From an uncultured Clostridia bacterium (lineage in GTDB: Bacteria; Bacillota; Clostridia; Christensenellales; CAG-917): DNA of 64,000 nt. Made by a program: the position numbers and the translations under genes. A model generated the notes under the pieces. It saw nothing but the letters and a program-made list of their open reading frames with translations, was not told the origin of the DNA and made no database searches. This document shows positions 33,259 through 42,672 of this stretch, in pieces (the stretch's first letter is position 1; each line of letters begins with the position of its first letter). The DNA lies in the NCBI GenBank assembly GCA_934277615.1, contig CAKQUV010000001.1, positions 256,762-320,761 of the forward strand. The letters are read 5' to 3'.

Positions 33259-33903
33259 TTACACAGATTCTTTGAGGCGGTAGTGGTATGTAATCATTCC
33301 GTTAGGAGACTTATCCGCACTTTCGACAAACATCTTGAATAGATAACCGTTTGACGTTGTGTCGAACTCGTAGCGGATTTCAAACGTCAACACTGCGCCT
33401 GTCAAAAGATACCCGTCATCGCCGACTGTCGTATCTTTTACGTAATAGAACTTGTAGAGTTTGCTCGGATTGTCGTCAAAGTAATTTTCAAGCGTCGTGC
33501 TTGGTTCAATGTTATACCAACATTCGTCGGAAGATGACATTTTAATGCGTACTTTCCCGAAAAGTCCCTCATAATTCGTTTTGAAATAATCAAAATATGT
33601 CTGAGCGTTAGAATAAAATTCCGCTTCGCTCGGGCAAGATTGAGAAAACGAGTACCCGTCGTTAAACCAATCCACGCTTGTGTTAAGATTTCCCGTAAGA
33701 TTTGAAGGTTGAGGCAAATTGTCAAGTCCCTTTTGTGCAAGTTCTTGTTGGGAGAACCATTTTGTGTTATCTCTCAAAGACGAGGAGTTGTCGTTCCCGC
33801 CATCCGAGTCGTTCCCACCATTCCTTTCGTCGCAAGCGACAAGGCAAAAGCACAAAATCATTGACAAGATTGCGCATAAAATTATTGCAAATTTTCTTTT
33901 CAT
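33259..33903 (-). CDS. Small lipoprotein of unknown function
   Basis: A 214-residue lipoprotein. The signal peptide has lipobox LVAC, with the lipidated Cys at about residue 24. An Asn/Gly/Asp/Ser-rich linker and a mixed alpha/beta body without recognisable motifs follow. GAGGTG precedes the ATG. It is monocistronic, with a terminator just beyond the stop. Base use is slightly AT-richer than the flanking housekeeping genes. Confidence 0.75.
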   Translation of the reverse strand: MKRKFAIILCAILSMILCFCLVACDERNGGNDSDGGNDNSSSLRDNTKWFSQQELAQKGLDNLPQPSNLTGNLNTSVDWFNDGYSFSQSCPSEAEFYSNAQTYFDYFKTNYEGLFGKVRIKMSSSDECWYNIEPSTTLENYFDDNPSKLYKFYYVKDTTVGDDGYLLTGAVLTFEIRYEFDTTSNGYLFKMFVESADKSPNGMITYHYRLKESV

Positions 33904-33998
33904 ATTACACCTCGCTCGTTTTTATAAGGCAAATTTCTTTTGTCCCAAACTAAATATAATCAAATTATATCATTGATGTTATTGCAACGGTTTTACGC

Positions 33999-34030
33999 AA
34001 AAAAACGTGCTTGTTCAGGCACGCTTTTTT
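33999..34030. terminator. Terminator downstream of the small membrane protein
   Basis: CGTGC/GCACG stem flanked by A- and T-runs. Confidence 0.6.
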
Positions 34031-34043
34031 GTTTTTGTCGCGA

Positions 34044-34367
34044 TTACTTTGTTTGGTCGTCGATGTCGGAATTATCCGTCTTGTTTTCGCAGCAAGAGCA
34101 GTGGCATTCTTCCTCGTCTTTGAGGTCGTCAATCCAGTAGATTTTGTCTTTGAGAGCAAGGCTAAGAATGTCGATGACAAACAAAATCCAACCGCCGAAA
34201 ATCATAAGTACGATTGCAAGCACGATTCCGAGCACGCTGTCATTCTTTGCGCTTTTTGCAAGACGATAGAGGTTTGCCGGAACGTCCCAAAGCAAGCAAA
34301 GCAAAATTTTGACGATTTTGTCGAGGTTTTCATACCAAGCAATATATTTGTTTGCAAAGTCTTTCAT
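34044..34367 (-). CDS. Small membrane protein
   Basis: A 107-residue protein starting at the ATG after TTGGAGGA. An amphipathic N-terminus (YIAWYENLDKIVKILLCLLWDVPANLYRLAKS) is followed by one strong membrane segment (VLGIVLAIVLMIFGGWILFVIDILSLAL). The acidic C-terminus is rich in Cys/His (ECHCSCCEN), which might bind metal. I do not recognise the family. It is divergent from fhs. Confidence 0.75.
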   Translation of the reverse strand: MKDFANKYIAWYENLDKIVKILLCLLWDVPANLYRLAKSAKNDSVLGIVLAIVLMIFGGWILFVIDILSLALKDKIYWIDDLKDEEECHCSCCENKTDNSDIDDQTK

Positions 34368-34445
34368 GTTTTGTTCCTCCAATTTATTTTTTACGGATAA
34401 TGTTGTAGCACTTGTCGAGCGATATGTCAAGTTATTGTTGAATCA

Positions 34446-34474
34446 TTGCGTTTTCCGTGATATAATTCTATATT
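34446..34474 (+). promoter_or_regulatory. Promoter of fhs-malQ
   Basis: TTGCGT, a 17-base spacer and TATATT. Confidence 0.6.
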
Positions 34475-34516
34475 ATATCTACAATATATATGCGCAAGTC
34501 GCATAGAGGTCGGATT

Positions 34517-36199
34517 ATGGAATATAAAAGCGATATCGAGATAGCGCAAAGCGCAAACATGCTTCCAATCGTCGAGGTTGCAAAGCGTGCGGGCATAGGG
34601 GAAGAATACGTCGAACAGTACGGCAAATATAAGGCAAAAATCGACTATGCCGAACTCATCAAAAACGGCAAAGGCAAGAGCGGCAAGCTCGTGCTTGTAA
34701 CCGCCATAACCCCGACTCCGGCAGGCGAGGGAAAAACCACCACGACAATAGGGCTTGCCGACGGACTTAAACGCATAGGCAAAGACGTAGTAGTCGCTCT
34801 TCGCGAGCCTTCGCTTGGTCCCGTGTTCGGCATCAAGGGCGGAGCGGCAGGCGGCGGATATGCTCAAGTCGTGCCGATGGAAGATATCAACTTGCATTTC
34901 ACGGGCGACTTCCATGCAATAGGCGCGGCAAACAACTTGCTCGCGGCAATGCTCGACAACCACATCCAACAAGGCAATTCTTTGGGTATAGATCCTCGCA
35001 AAATCACCTGGAAAAGATGCGTGGATATGAATGACAGACAGCTCCGTTTTATTGTCGACGGACTGGGCGGAAAAGCCAACGGCACCCCAAGAGAGGACGG
35101 CTTCGACATCACGGTTGCAAGCGAGATTATGGCAGTGCTTTGTCTTGCCTCGTCTTTGTCGGATCTCAAGGATCGCTTGGGCAAAATCATAGTCGGTTAC
35201 ACCTATGACGACAAGCCCGTAACGGCGGCGGATCTCAAAGCGCAAGGCGCAATGACGGCGCTTCTGAAAGACGCTCTGAAACCCAACCTCGTGCAAACAC
35301 TCGAAGGTACTCCGGCGCTTGTTCACGGCGGACCTTTTGCCAACATCGCACACGGCTGCAACAGCGTGATTGCAACCAAAACGGCACTTTATCTAGGCGA
35401 ATATGCGGTTACAGAGGCTGGTTTTGGCGCAGACCTCGGCGCAGAGAAGTTTTTGGACATCAAGTGCAGAATGGCAAATCTTGTACCGAGCGCCGTTGTT
35501 ATCGTGGCAACCGTGCGTGCGCTCAAGATGCACGGCGGTCTTGCAAAGACAGAGCTTACATCGGAAAATCTGACTGCGCTCGAGAAGGGTATACCCAACC
35601 TTTTGCGCCACGTTTCCAACATCAAAAACGTATACAAACTTCCGTGCGTCGTGGCGGTCAATCGCTTCCCCACGGACACGAACAATGAGATAGATTTCGT
35701 CATTTCCAAGTGTAAAGAACTTGGCGTAAACACGGTGCTTTCAACCGTATGGGCAGAGGGCGGCAAGGGCGGCGAGCAACTTGCAAAAGAAGTTGTGCGC
35801 CTTTGCGAGCAAGAGGACAATTCCTCTTTCGAATTTGCCTATGATATAGGCGACAACATCACCGAAAAGATAGAAAAAGTCGTGCGCAAAGTCTATGGCG
35901 GCGACGGCGTAAGTATTCTGCCCAATGCCGCAAAACAAATCAAAGCGCTGGAAGATTTGGGCTTTTCGCGTCTTCCCGTGTGCGTCGCAAAAACGCAGTA
36001 CAGTTTTTCGGACGACGCGAGCAAACTCGGCGCGCCGAGCGGATTCATCGTTACCGTCAAGAACGTAAAAATCAGCGCGGGCGCAGGTTTTATTGTCGTG
36101 CTTACGGGTGATATTATGACAATGCCGGGGCTTCCCAAAGTTCCGTCGGCAGAGAAAATCGACGTTGACGAAAACGGCAAAATTACAGGGCTGTTCTGA
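34517..36199 (+). CDS. fhs: Formate-tetrahydrofolate ligase
   Basis: A 560-residue enzyme making 10-formyl-THF from formate, THF and ATP, feeding purine synthesis and one-carbon metabolism in anaerobes. The P-loop-like TPTPAGEGKTTTTIGLADGL near residue 65, VFGIKGGAAGGGYAQV and FTGDFHAI are family signatures. Length is typical. GAGG is seven bases before the ATG at 34517. malQ follows one base after the stop. The window also has purB and purA but no other folate genes. Confidence 0.96.
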   Translation: MEYKSDIEIAQSANMLPIVEVAKRAGIGEEYVEQYGKYKAKIDYAELIKNGKGKSGKLVLVTAITPTPAGEGKTTTTIGLADGLKRIGKDVVVALREPSLGPVFGIKGGAAGGGYAQVVPMEDINLHFTGDFHAIGAANNLLAAMLDNHIQQGNSLGIDPRKITWKRCVDMNDRQLRFIVDGLGGKANGTPREDGFDITVASEIMAVLCLASSLSDLKDRLGKIIVGYTYDDKPVTAADLKAQGAMTALLKDALKPNLVQTLEGTPALVHGGPFANIAHGCNSVIATKTALYLGEYAVTEAGFGADLGAEKFLDIKCRMANLVPSAVVIVATVRALKMHGGLAKTELTSENLTALEKGIPNLLRHVSNIKNVYKLPCVVAVNRFPTDTNNEIDFVISKCKELGVNTVLSTVWAEGGKGGEQLAKEVVRLCEQEDNSSFEFAYDIGDNITEKIEKVVRKVYGGDGVSILPNAAKQIKALEDLGFSRLPVCVAKTQYSFSDDASKLGAPSGFIVTVKNVKISAGAGFIVVLTGDIMTMPGLPKVPSAEKIDVDENGKITGLF

Positions 36200-36200
36200 T

Positions 36201-37685
36201 ATGAGAGAAAATCTTTCCAATTTCGGTTTTACACGCAAAAGCGGCATTCTTATGCCCGTGTCGGCGCTTCCCGGCAAATACGGTATAGGCTCTTTCGGCG
36301 CGCAAAGTTTCAGATTTATAGACTTTCTCGCAGACTGCGGACAACGTTGCTGGCAGGTTTTGCCGCTCAATCCCACCGCTTACGGCGATTCGCCCTATCA
36401 GTCGCCTTGCTCTTTTGCAGGCAACCCCTATTTTATAGATATCGACTTGCTCGTAAAAGACGGATTGCTCACCAAAGAGGAAGCAAAAGCGGAGGAGACG
36501 GACTCTAGCCGCATAGATTACGGCAAGTTGTTTCAGACTAGGGTGCCGCTGCTCAAAAAAGCGTTTGCACGTTTCAAGGTAAGTTCGGATTATATCCGTT
36601 TCAAACAAAGCAATGCCGAATGGCTTGACGATTATGCGCTTTTTATGTCCCTCAAAGAAGTCAACGGTTACAAGCAATGGACGGAGTGGGGCGATTGCAA
36701 GTTTTACGACTATGCCAAACTCATCGGAGCGGAGTATTCCGCCGAGTGCGAGTTTTGGAAGTTTGTCCAATACAAGTTTTTCTCGCAGTACAAAGCGGTT
36801 AGGAAATATGCAAAAGCAAAAGGCATTTTCATAATCGGCGATATGCCCATTTACGTCGCGTACGACAGCGTTGAGGTGTGGAGCAATCCGCAATCATTTT
36901 TGCTCGATGAAAATCTTGCGCCCAAAGTGGTCGCAGGTTGTCCGCCCGACGCGTTTTCCGACGACGGTCAGTTGTGGGGCAACCCCGTTTACGATTGGGA
37001 AAAGATGCAAGAGGACGGTTTTGCGTGGTGGAAACAACGCGCCGAGCGCAATTTCAAGCTTTACGACATCATAAGGATAGACCACTTCAGAGGATTTGCC
37101 GGGTATTACGTCATACCTGCAAAGGACGCAACCGCCAAAAACGGCGAATGGCAGGACGGCGTAGGCTATCCGCTTTTTCAAGCGATCTCGAGCGCCGTTC
37201 CAAAGGCAAAAATCATTGCCGAAGATTTGGGGCACATCACCGACGATGTGCGTGAATTGCTAAAAAAGACGGGTTATCCCGGCATGAAAGTCTTGCAATT
37301 TGCTTTCAGCGACAGTGCCAACGAGTATCTGCCCAAAAACTATAAGAGCGAAAACTGCGTCGTCTACACAGGCACGCACGACAGCATGCCCACAAAGGCG
37401 TGGTACGATTCGCTGGACGACAAAACAAAAAAAGTGTTTGAAAGGGAATGTCCTTGCCGTTTTTCTCAAACGCCCACCAATGCGCTTGTGTCGCTTGCGC
37501 TTTGTTCCAAGGCAAATCTTGCCGTGATTCCGCTTCAGGACTATATGGAACTCGGCGAGGAATCTCGCATAAATATGCCCTCGACGGCTCAAGGCAACTG
37601 GACGTGGCGCGTGTCAAATCGTTATGCCACAGCGGCGCTCAAATCCAAAATCCTCACTCTCACCGCCAAGTCAAATCGCCTGTAA
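36201..37685 (+). CDS. malQ: 4-alpha-glucanotransferase
   Basis: A 494-residue GH77 amylomaltase that transfers glucan chains between maltodextrins. Seen here are SALPGKYGIGSFG at the start, IIGDMPIYVAYDSVEVW, nucleophile region IRIDHFRGFAGYYVIP, acid/base region IIAEDLGHIT and YTGTHDSMPTKAWY. The ATG lies one base after the fhs stop, without its own clear Shine-Dalgarno site, so it is probably coupled to fhs. No glycogen gene is adjacent. Confidence 0.95.
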   Translation: MRENLSNFGFTRKSGILMPVSALPGKYGIGSFGAQSFRFIDFLADCGQRCWQVLPLNPTAYGDSPYQSPCSFAGNPYFIDIDLLVKDGLLTKEEAKAEETDSSRIDYGKLFQTRVPLLKKAFARFKVSSDYIRFKQSNAEWLDDYALFMSLKEVNGYKQWTEWGDCKFYDYAKLIGAEYSAECEFWKFVQYKFFSQYKAVRKYAKAKGIFIIGDMPIYVAYDSVEVWSNPQSFLLDENLAPKVVAGCPPDAFSDDGQLWGNPVYDWEKMQEDGFAWWKQRAERNFKLYDIIRIDHFRGFAGYYVIPAKDATAKNGEWQDGVGYPLFQAISSAVPKAKIIAEDLGHITDDVRELLKKTGYPGMKVLQFAFSDSANEYLPKNYKSENCVVYTGTHDSMPTKAWYDSLDDKTKKVFERECPCRFSQTPTNALVSLALCSKANLAVIPLQDYMELGEESRINMPSTAQGNWTWRVSNRYATAALKSKILTLTAKSNRL

Positions 37686-37734
37686 CCCAAACAGTATAAG
37701 CAACCCAACGCATTTCAGAATACTCCTCTTGTCA

Positions 37735-38215
37735 TTCAGAGGAGCACAGCGACGTGGGAATCCAGCGTAGCGAAGATGGAATATTCCACCAGCGCACGCA
37801 GTGCGCCTAACGTTGCTCGTAGACAGGCGGAGCCTACGCAAAATCCTTCATTGTGATGATGACAACAAACTCGTTTATTGCCATAAATCGCATTCGCATT
37901 TTGCTTTTCTAATCGCGCCGCTAATTTTTTGCTCTTGTATCAAGCGGTTATAAAGCACTAATCACAATTCCGCAAAATTATCGGCTTGATGTTTTTACCG
38001 TTTAATAAACGTTGCTCGTAGACAGGCGGAGCCTACGCAAAATCCTTCATTGCGATGATGACAACAAACTCGTTAATTGTCATAAATCGCATTCGTATTT
38101 TGCTTTTCTAATCGCGCCGATAATTTTTTGCTCACATGTCAAGCGGTTATAAAGCACTCACCACAATTCCGCAAAATTATCGGCTGCTTAATAAACGTTA
38201 CTCGCAGACAGGCGG
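37735..38215 (+). repeat. Tandem direct repeat, units of about 190 bp
   Basis: Unit starts are at 37810, 38009 and (partial) 38195, each beginning ACGTT(G/A)CTCG(T/C)AGACAGG. Units 1 and 2 share the run to CAAAATTATCGGC with scattered changes. The 75 bases before unit 1 hold fragments of dispersed palindromic sequence. No coding capacity. Confidence 0.75.
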
Positions 38216-38249
38216 AGCCGTAGTTTATAGAACGACGAAGAGTCGTTGT

Positions 38250-38560
38250 GAGCATCCACCGTTCGCCTAAGCAACCGCCGAGCCGCCTCAAGGTTGCGAA
38301 ACCTTACGCACAAAAGCAATGCTTATATTCACCAAGCAAGCGATATAGCGAAACTGCGGCAGGAATTCTTATCCTTGCTTAATCTGATAGCGCGTATCGG
38401 TTGCGCGGTAGTAGTTGCGAGAACAAATGCGGTTTAGGGCAACAAATGCATGTGTTGCCCTCACCGCAATGCCGTTTGAGCAACGTGCGCCTAAATATGT
38501 GTCAAGTTATCTCCTCGAGATAAGTGACACGTGTTTAGCATTCGGCGCAAAGATCGCTTT
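38250..38560 (+). repeat. Family D dispersed repeat, copy 1
   Basis: Shares CAAGCAAGCGATATAGCGAA, GCGGCAGGA, TGATAGCG and GTATCGGTTGC, plus ATTCGGCGCAAA at the end, with a copy at 59482-59697. Non-coding. Confidence 0.65.
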
Positions 38561-38579
38561 TATGATATTGTATATCCCA

Positions 38580-38660
38580 AAAATGACATAATTTTGCCCC
38601 AAAATTAACATAATTTTTTTGCATTTTTTATGTTAAAAATCGCGCGTTTTTTAACATAAA
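38580..38660. promoter_or_regulatory. Iterated TTAACATAA sites upstream of dapB
   Basis: TGACATAATT, TTAACATAAT, its inverse TTATGTTAA and TTAACATAAA occur within 80 bases. TTAACATAA (38605) and TTATGTTAA form a dyad around a T-rich loop. Possible binding sites for a regulator. Confidence 0.4.
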
Positions 38661-38718
38661 GCGTGCGTTTTCAGTCTTGCATTTCATATATTCTCTAGTT
38701 GGAAAATACACTTATATT

Positions 38719-39549
38719 ATGAGAATTGCATTGTGTGGAGCGCTCGGAAAAATGGGCAGAGAAGTCTATGAATATTGTCAAAACCTCAACGATATCGAGG
38801 TGGTTTCGTTGGTGGACAAACGCTTTGACGGTGCGGATTTATATAAGGGAACGCCGCAAAATCAACGTCTTTCGGACGCGGAAAACTATGTTGATTCGCA
38901 ATATGAAAACGCCGATTTCAACTGCCAGCAAAAGGACATCGAAACGGTTTGCGATATAGAGAATGCGCAAAGCGATTTTGACGCAATCATCGATTTTTCC
39001 TCGCATGATGCAACGATTTCTATACTGAAAGCGGCGATTGTGCGCAGATGCGCCGTTGTTTTAGCCACCACCGGGCACACGGAAGAAGAGAAAAAATATA
39101 TAGAATATGCATCTCGATTTATTCCACTGTTTTATTCCAACAATATGTCGCTCGGCATCGCAGTTCTTGCCAAATGCGTCAAAGAAACCTTGACGCTTTT
39201 CAAAAAGGCCGATGTAGAAATCGTAGAAACCCATCATGTCGAAAAACTTGACGTTCCGTCGGGAACGGCGCTTATGCTTGCAGGCGTCGTCAAGGACGCA
39301 ATCGGCGGTCAAATCGTGGTCGGCAGGCACAAAAACGGCAAGAAACAAGACGGAGATATTGGCGTCCATTCGCTCAGAATGGGAAGCGTTTTCGGTCAGC
39401 ACGAAGTGAGGATAAACACGGGCGAAGAAGCGATGGTTTTCACGCACGAGGCGCTCTCTCGCAAGGTGTATGCAAAAGGTGCAATCGAGGCGGTTAGATA
39501 TCTAAAAAATCAAACCGCAGGACTATACGAAACAGAGGATTTGTTGTAA
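38719..39549 (+). CDS. dapB: 4-hydroxy-tetrahydrodipicolinate reductase
   Basis: A 276-residue enzyme of lysine and diaminopimelate synthesis. It has the nucleotide-binding MRIALCGALGKMGREVYEY, the IDFSSHDATI segment, the active-site block VEIVETHHVEKLDVPSGTA (His-His and Lys) and the C-terminal VFGQHEVRINTGEEAMVFTHEA. The start at 38719 has no Shine-Dalgarno site; TACACT lies six bases upstream, so the mRNA may be leaderless. No other dap gene is nearby. A stretch of TTAACATAA repeats precedes it. Confidence 0.94.
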   Translation: MRIALCGALGKMGREVYEYCQNLNDIEVVSLVDKRFDGADLYKGTPQNQRLSDAENYVDSQYENADFNCQQKDIETVCDIENAQSDFDAIIDFSSHDATISILKAAIVRRCAVVLATTGHTEEEKKYIEYASRFIPLFYSNNMSLGIAVLAKCVKETLTLFKKADVEIVETHHVEKLDVPSGTALMLAGVVKDAIGGQIVVGRHKNGKKQDGDIGVHSLRMGSVFGQHEVRINTGEEAMVFTHEALSRKVYAKGAIEAVRYLKNQTAGLYETEDLL

Positions 39550-39699
39550 CGATTTATAGCCGTATTCGATATTCTTTTTATGTCGATGATAGGCGTTTCA
39601 ATATCAATTTGAGCTGCTTTTGGGGTTGTCGGTTGCATATTTATATCGATTTTTACATATTTTGCCAAAACATAATCCACACTATTTGTGAGGTGGATT

Positions 39700-40146
39700 A
39701 TGAAAAAAACAATAAGAATAATCGGTTTTGCAGTTTTATTTTTAGCAATATTCAACGTGGTTTGCAACGTTTCGGCATCAAAAAACCAACGTGATATATG
39801 CAAAGCGTTCAGCGTATTCGATATGATTTCGCCAAAAGTCGTCGAGTTTTACGAAACCGAAATCGCAGGCGAAAAGGTGGTGTCCGACAAGAGCGTAAAG
39901 CAGATTGAAAACATCGCCCAAAAGTATTCTATATCCGACAAAAAGGCGCAAGGAGTGCTTATCGTGTATGATTTTTGCAAGCGCACGGGCGGCGGAATCG
40001 ATTTCCCGACAATCGCAAAGATGAGCGACGGAAAGATAATTGCGCTTGCCAAAGAGCGTGGTAAAGTGTATGAACAGTCTCTATCCGATGAAAAGAAAGC
40101 CGAACTGAAACGCAAATCCAAAGAAATCTTCAGAATAAGCTTTTAG
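39700..40146 (+). CDS. Small secreted protein of unknown function
   Basis: A 148-residue protein with a signal peptide (MKKTIRIIGFAVLFLAIFNVVCNVSASKN) and a helical, Lys/Glu-rich body. GAGGTG precedes the ATG. I recognise no family. It lies between dapB and the transketolase genes with its own Shine-Dalgarno site; a promoter was not clear. Confidence 0.65.
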   Translation: MKKTIRIIGFAVLFLAIFNVVCNVSASKNQRDICKAFSVFDMISPKVVEFYETEIAGEKVVSDKSVKQIENIAQKYSISDKKAQGVLIVYDFCKRTGGGIDFPTIAKMSDGKIIALAKERGKVYEQSLSDEKKAELKRKSKEIFRISF

Positions 40147-40161
40147 CCTACAATCTTCCGC

Positions 40162-40190
40162 TTGAAATATAGCCGTGCAGATGATATACT
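40162..40190 (+). promoter_or_regulatory. Promoter of the split transketolase
   Basis: TTGAAA, a 17-base spacer and TATACT, 21 bases before the ATG. Confidence 0.65.
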
Positions 40191-40211
40191 GATTCTATTA
40201 GGAGGCGTAGT

Positions 40212-41033
40212 ATGGATTCTACACAAAAAGAGTTTTTGACCGCTAAGGCAAGACAACTGCGCAACGACGCGATAGAGACCATCGGCAGATTCGGCTCGGG
40301 GCATATCGGCGGTTCGATGTCGGTTATGGACGCTTTGACGGTCATTTATTATGCAAAGGCAAACGTCGATCCCAAAGATCCCAAAAAGCAAGACCGCGAC
40401 AGAGTGATTATGTCCAAAGGTCACGCGGGCCCCGCGATGTACGCCGTGCTTGCGGACAAGGGATACTTCCCCAAGGAGTGGCTTGCCACCCTCAATCAAA
40501 ACGGAACGCGACTTCCTTCGCATTGCGATATGGTCAAAACGCCGGGCATAGACATGACGGCAGGCTCGCTCGGGCAAGGTTTGTCTTGCGCGGTGGGTAT
40601 GGCGCTCGGGTGCAAAATGGACAAGAATCCTGCCACTATTTATTGTTTTATAGGCGACGGAGAAAGTCAGGAAGGGCAAATCTGGGAGGCAACGATGTTT
40701 GCCGGCTCGCACAAACTTGACAATCTCATCGTGCTTCTCGACTACAACAAAATGCAACTTGACGGCGCGGTTGCGGACATCAACGACATTGCTCCCGTCG
40801 AGGATAAATGGAGATCCTTCGGTTTCTATGTGCAAAGCATAGACGGACACGACGTAGAGGCAATATCCGACGCAATAGACAATGCAAAAGCGCAAAACGA
40901 AAAGCCGAGCATGATTGTTCTCAATACAATCAAGGGCAAGGGCGCGTCATTTGCGGAAAGTGCGGCGAACTGCCACAGCATGAGTATCAGCGAAGAAATG
41001 TGGAGAAAAGAAACGGGGAGGTATGCGCAATGA
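40212..41033 (+). CDS. Transketolase, N-terminal subunit
   Basis: A 273-residue TPP-binding half of a split transketolase. The substrate-side motif GSGHIGGSMSVMDAL and the TPP motif GDGESQEGQIWEATMFAGSHKLDNLIVLLDYNKMQ are visible. With the next gene it should interconvert pentose and hexose phosphates. GGAGG precedes the ATG. Its stop TGA overlaps the start of the C-terminal subunit (ATGA), ensuring equal production. Confidence 0.93.
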   Translation: MDSTQKEFLTAKARQLRNDAIETIGRFGSGHIGGSMSVMDALTVIYYAKANVDPKDPKKQDRDRVIMSKGHAGPAMYAVLADKGYFPKEWLATLNQNGTRLPSHCDMVKTPGIDMTAGSLGQGLSCAVGMALGCKMDKNPATIYCFIGDGESQEGQIWEATMFAGSHKLDNLIVLLDYNKMQLDGAVADINDIAPVEDKWRSFGFYVQSIDGHDVEAISDAIDNAKAQNEKPSMIVLNTIKGKGASFAESAANCHSMSISEEMWRKETGRYAQ

Positions 41034-41974
41034 CCGACGACAGAGAATTGAGACAGACCCTTGCAAACGCACTTGTCGAAAAGGCAAAAGACGACAATCG
41101 CATAGTCGTTCTCGAGGCGGACCTTATGAGCTGCCATGCAACCAAAGTTTTCAAAGCGGCATATCCCGACAGGTTTGTAAACGTCGGTATTGCGGAGCAA
41201 AACATGATAGGCATAGCGGCAGGCTTGTCCGCAATGGGCAAAATTCCGTTTGTATATAGCTTCGGTCCGTTTGCAACTCGCAGATGCTATGACCAAATAT
41301 TCATTTCGGTTGCCTACGCACATCAAAATGTCAAAATCGTGGGTAGCGACCCCGGTGTAACCGCAGAATACAACGGCGGCACGCATATGCCGTTTGAAGA
41401 TATGGCTCTTATGCGCGCGATTCCGCATATGGTATGTTTCGAGCCCACGGACGCAACGATGCTCGAAAAAGCGGTTGGACAAATAATCAACCACGAAAGC
41501 GCGGTGTATATTCGTATGCAACGCAAAAAGCCCGAAAAGGTGTTTGACGATACTCTTGATTTCAAGCTTGGAAAAGCAATCAGAATAAGAGAAGGCAAGG
41601 ACGTAACGCTCATAGCAAGCGGTATCGAAGTGGCAAGAGCAATCGAGTCGGCGGAGATTCTTGCCAAAGAAGGCATAGACGCAAGAGTGGTGAATATCCA
41701 CACTTGGAAGCCTATCGACAAGGACGAGATAATCGCTTGCGCAAAGGAAACGGGCGCAATCGTAACTTGCGAAAACCACAACGTCATCAACGGTCTGGGC
41801 AGCGCGGTTGCGGAAGTGCTTGTGCAAAATCACCCCGTGCCTATGAGAATGGTGGGTGTGAAAGACGAGTTCGGACAAGTGGGCAAAAACGCATATCTCA
41901 GCGAAGTGTATCATCTCACCGCGCAAGACATCGTTGAAAACGCAAAAGCAGTCCTTGCTCAAAAGGATAAATAA
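41030..41974 (+). CDS. Transketolase, C-terminal subunit
   Basis: A 314-residue partner. It has the pyrimidine-binding domain of TPP enzymes (VNVGIAEQNMIGIAAGLSAMGK, with the catalytic Glu) and a transketolase C-terminal domain (VTLIASGIEVARAIESAEIL). The ATG at 41030 overlaps the previous stop. The pair together matches a full-length transketolase cut between PP and Pyr domains, common in Clostridia and archaea. Confidence 0.93.
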   Translation: MTDDRELRQTLANALVEKAKDDNRIVVLEADLMSCHATKVFKAAYPDRFVNVGIAEQNMIGIAAGLSAMGKIPFVYSFGPFATRRCYDQIFISVAYAHQNVKIVGSDPGVTAEYNGGTHMPFEDMALMRAIPHMVCFEPTDATMLEKAVGQIINHESAVYIRMQRKKPEKVFDDTLDFKLGKAIRIREGKDVTLIASGIEVARAIESAEILAKEGIDARVVNIHTWKPIDKDEIIACAKETGAIVTCENHNVINGLGSAVAEVLVQNHPVPMRMVGVKDEFGQVGKNAYLSEVYHLTAQDIVENAKAVLAQKDK

Positions 41975-42044
41975 ATCGTTGTTATGTTCAACAGTAAAAA
42001 CAAACGTACAACGAGCGTCGTTTGTAATTTGAGGGAAAGTCAAA

Positions 42045-42605
42045 ATGAGAGAAAGTAAACAATATGAACTTATGCAAAATGGCTTGTCGTACCGATTTGA
42101 TGATTATTTGTACGGCAAGCAAAAAGGATGCTCGAAAATTATTGCAAAGTTGAATAAACTTCCTTTCGGAGAGAAAAAGAGAAATACATATTTTAAAAAA
42201 CTCTTTTTTTCTGTTGGGGATAATTGTGTAATAAAAGAAGGCTTTCGTTGCAATTTTGGCTTTAATATAACAATAGGTAGTGATTGCTATATAAATTACA
42301 ATGTTACGATGCTTGATAGTTACAAGATTTCTGTGGGAAATAATGTGTTTATTGCACCTAACGTGTTGATTTCAGCGGTAACACATCCTCTTGAATCCGC
42401 AAACAGACGCAATTTGCAAGGTGGTACAGTAACCATAGAAGATGACGTTTGGATAGGCACAGGCGCGATTATATTGCCGAAAGTAACGATTGGGAAAGGC
42501 GCGGTTATAGCGGCAGGCGCCGTGGTGACCAAAGATGTGCCCAGTAATACTGTTGTAGGAGGGATTCCTGCAAAATTTATTAAAACGGTTGATAATGGGC
42601 AATGA
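42045..42605 (+). CDS. Hexapeptide-repeat O-acetyltransferase (LacA/Maa-like)
   Basis: A 186-residue left-handed beta-helix acyltransferase. An N-terminal Mac-like segment (ELMQNGLSYRFDDYL) is followed by hexapeptide repeats (ITIGSDCYINYNV, ISVGNNVFIAPNVLI), a catalytic His in AVTHPLESANRR, and VWIGTGAIILPKVTIGKGAVIAAGAVVTKDVP. It likely acetylates a sugar. GAGGG lies upstream of the ATG. Codons are AT-richer (ata, tta, aat) than in the transketolase genes, so it may have been acquired. Confidence 0.88.
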   Translation: MRESKQYELMQNGLSYRFDDYLYGKQKGCSKIIAKLNKLPFGEKKRNTYFKKLFFSVGDNCVIKEGFRCNFGFNITIGSDCYINYNVTMLDSYKISVGNNVFIAPNVLISAVTHPLESANRRNLQGGTVTIEDDVWIGTGAIILPKVTIGKGAVIAAGAVVTKDVPSNTVVGGIPAKFIKTVDNGQ

Positions 42606-42672
42606 AAGTGTTTTATCGATGTAAATAGGAGAAAAACAATAACTATATTATTTTACAAAAGGGGGAACTGTT

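Noticed and set aside
37810..38215. CRISPR array
   Set aside because: The repeat units are about 190 bp with no short spacers and no cas genes in the window. It is a plain tandem duplication.
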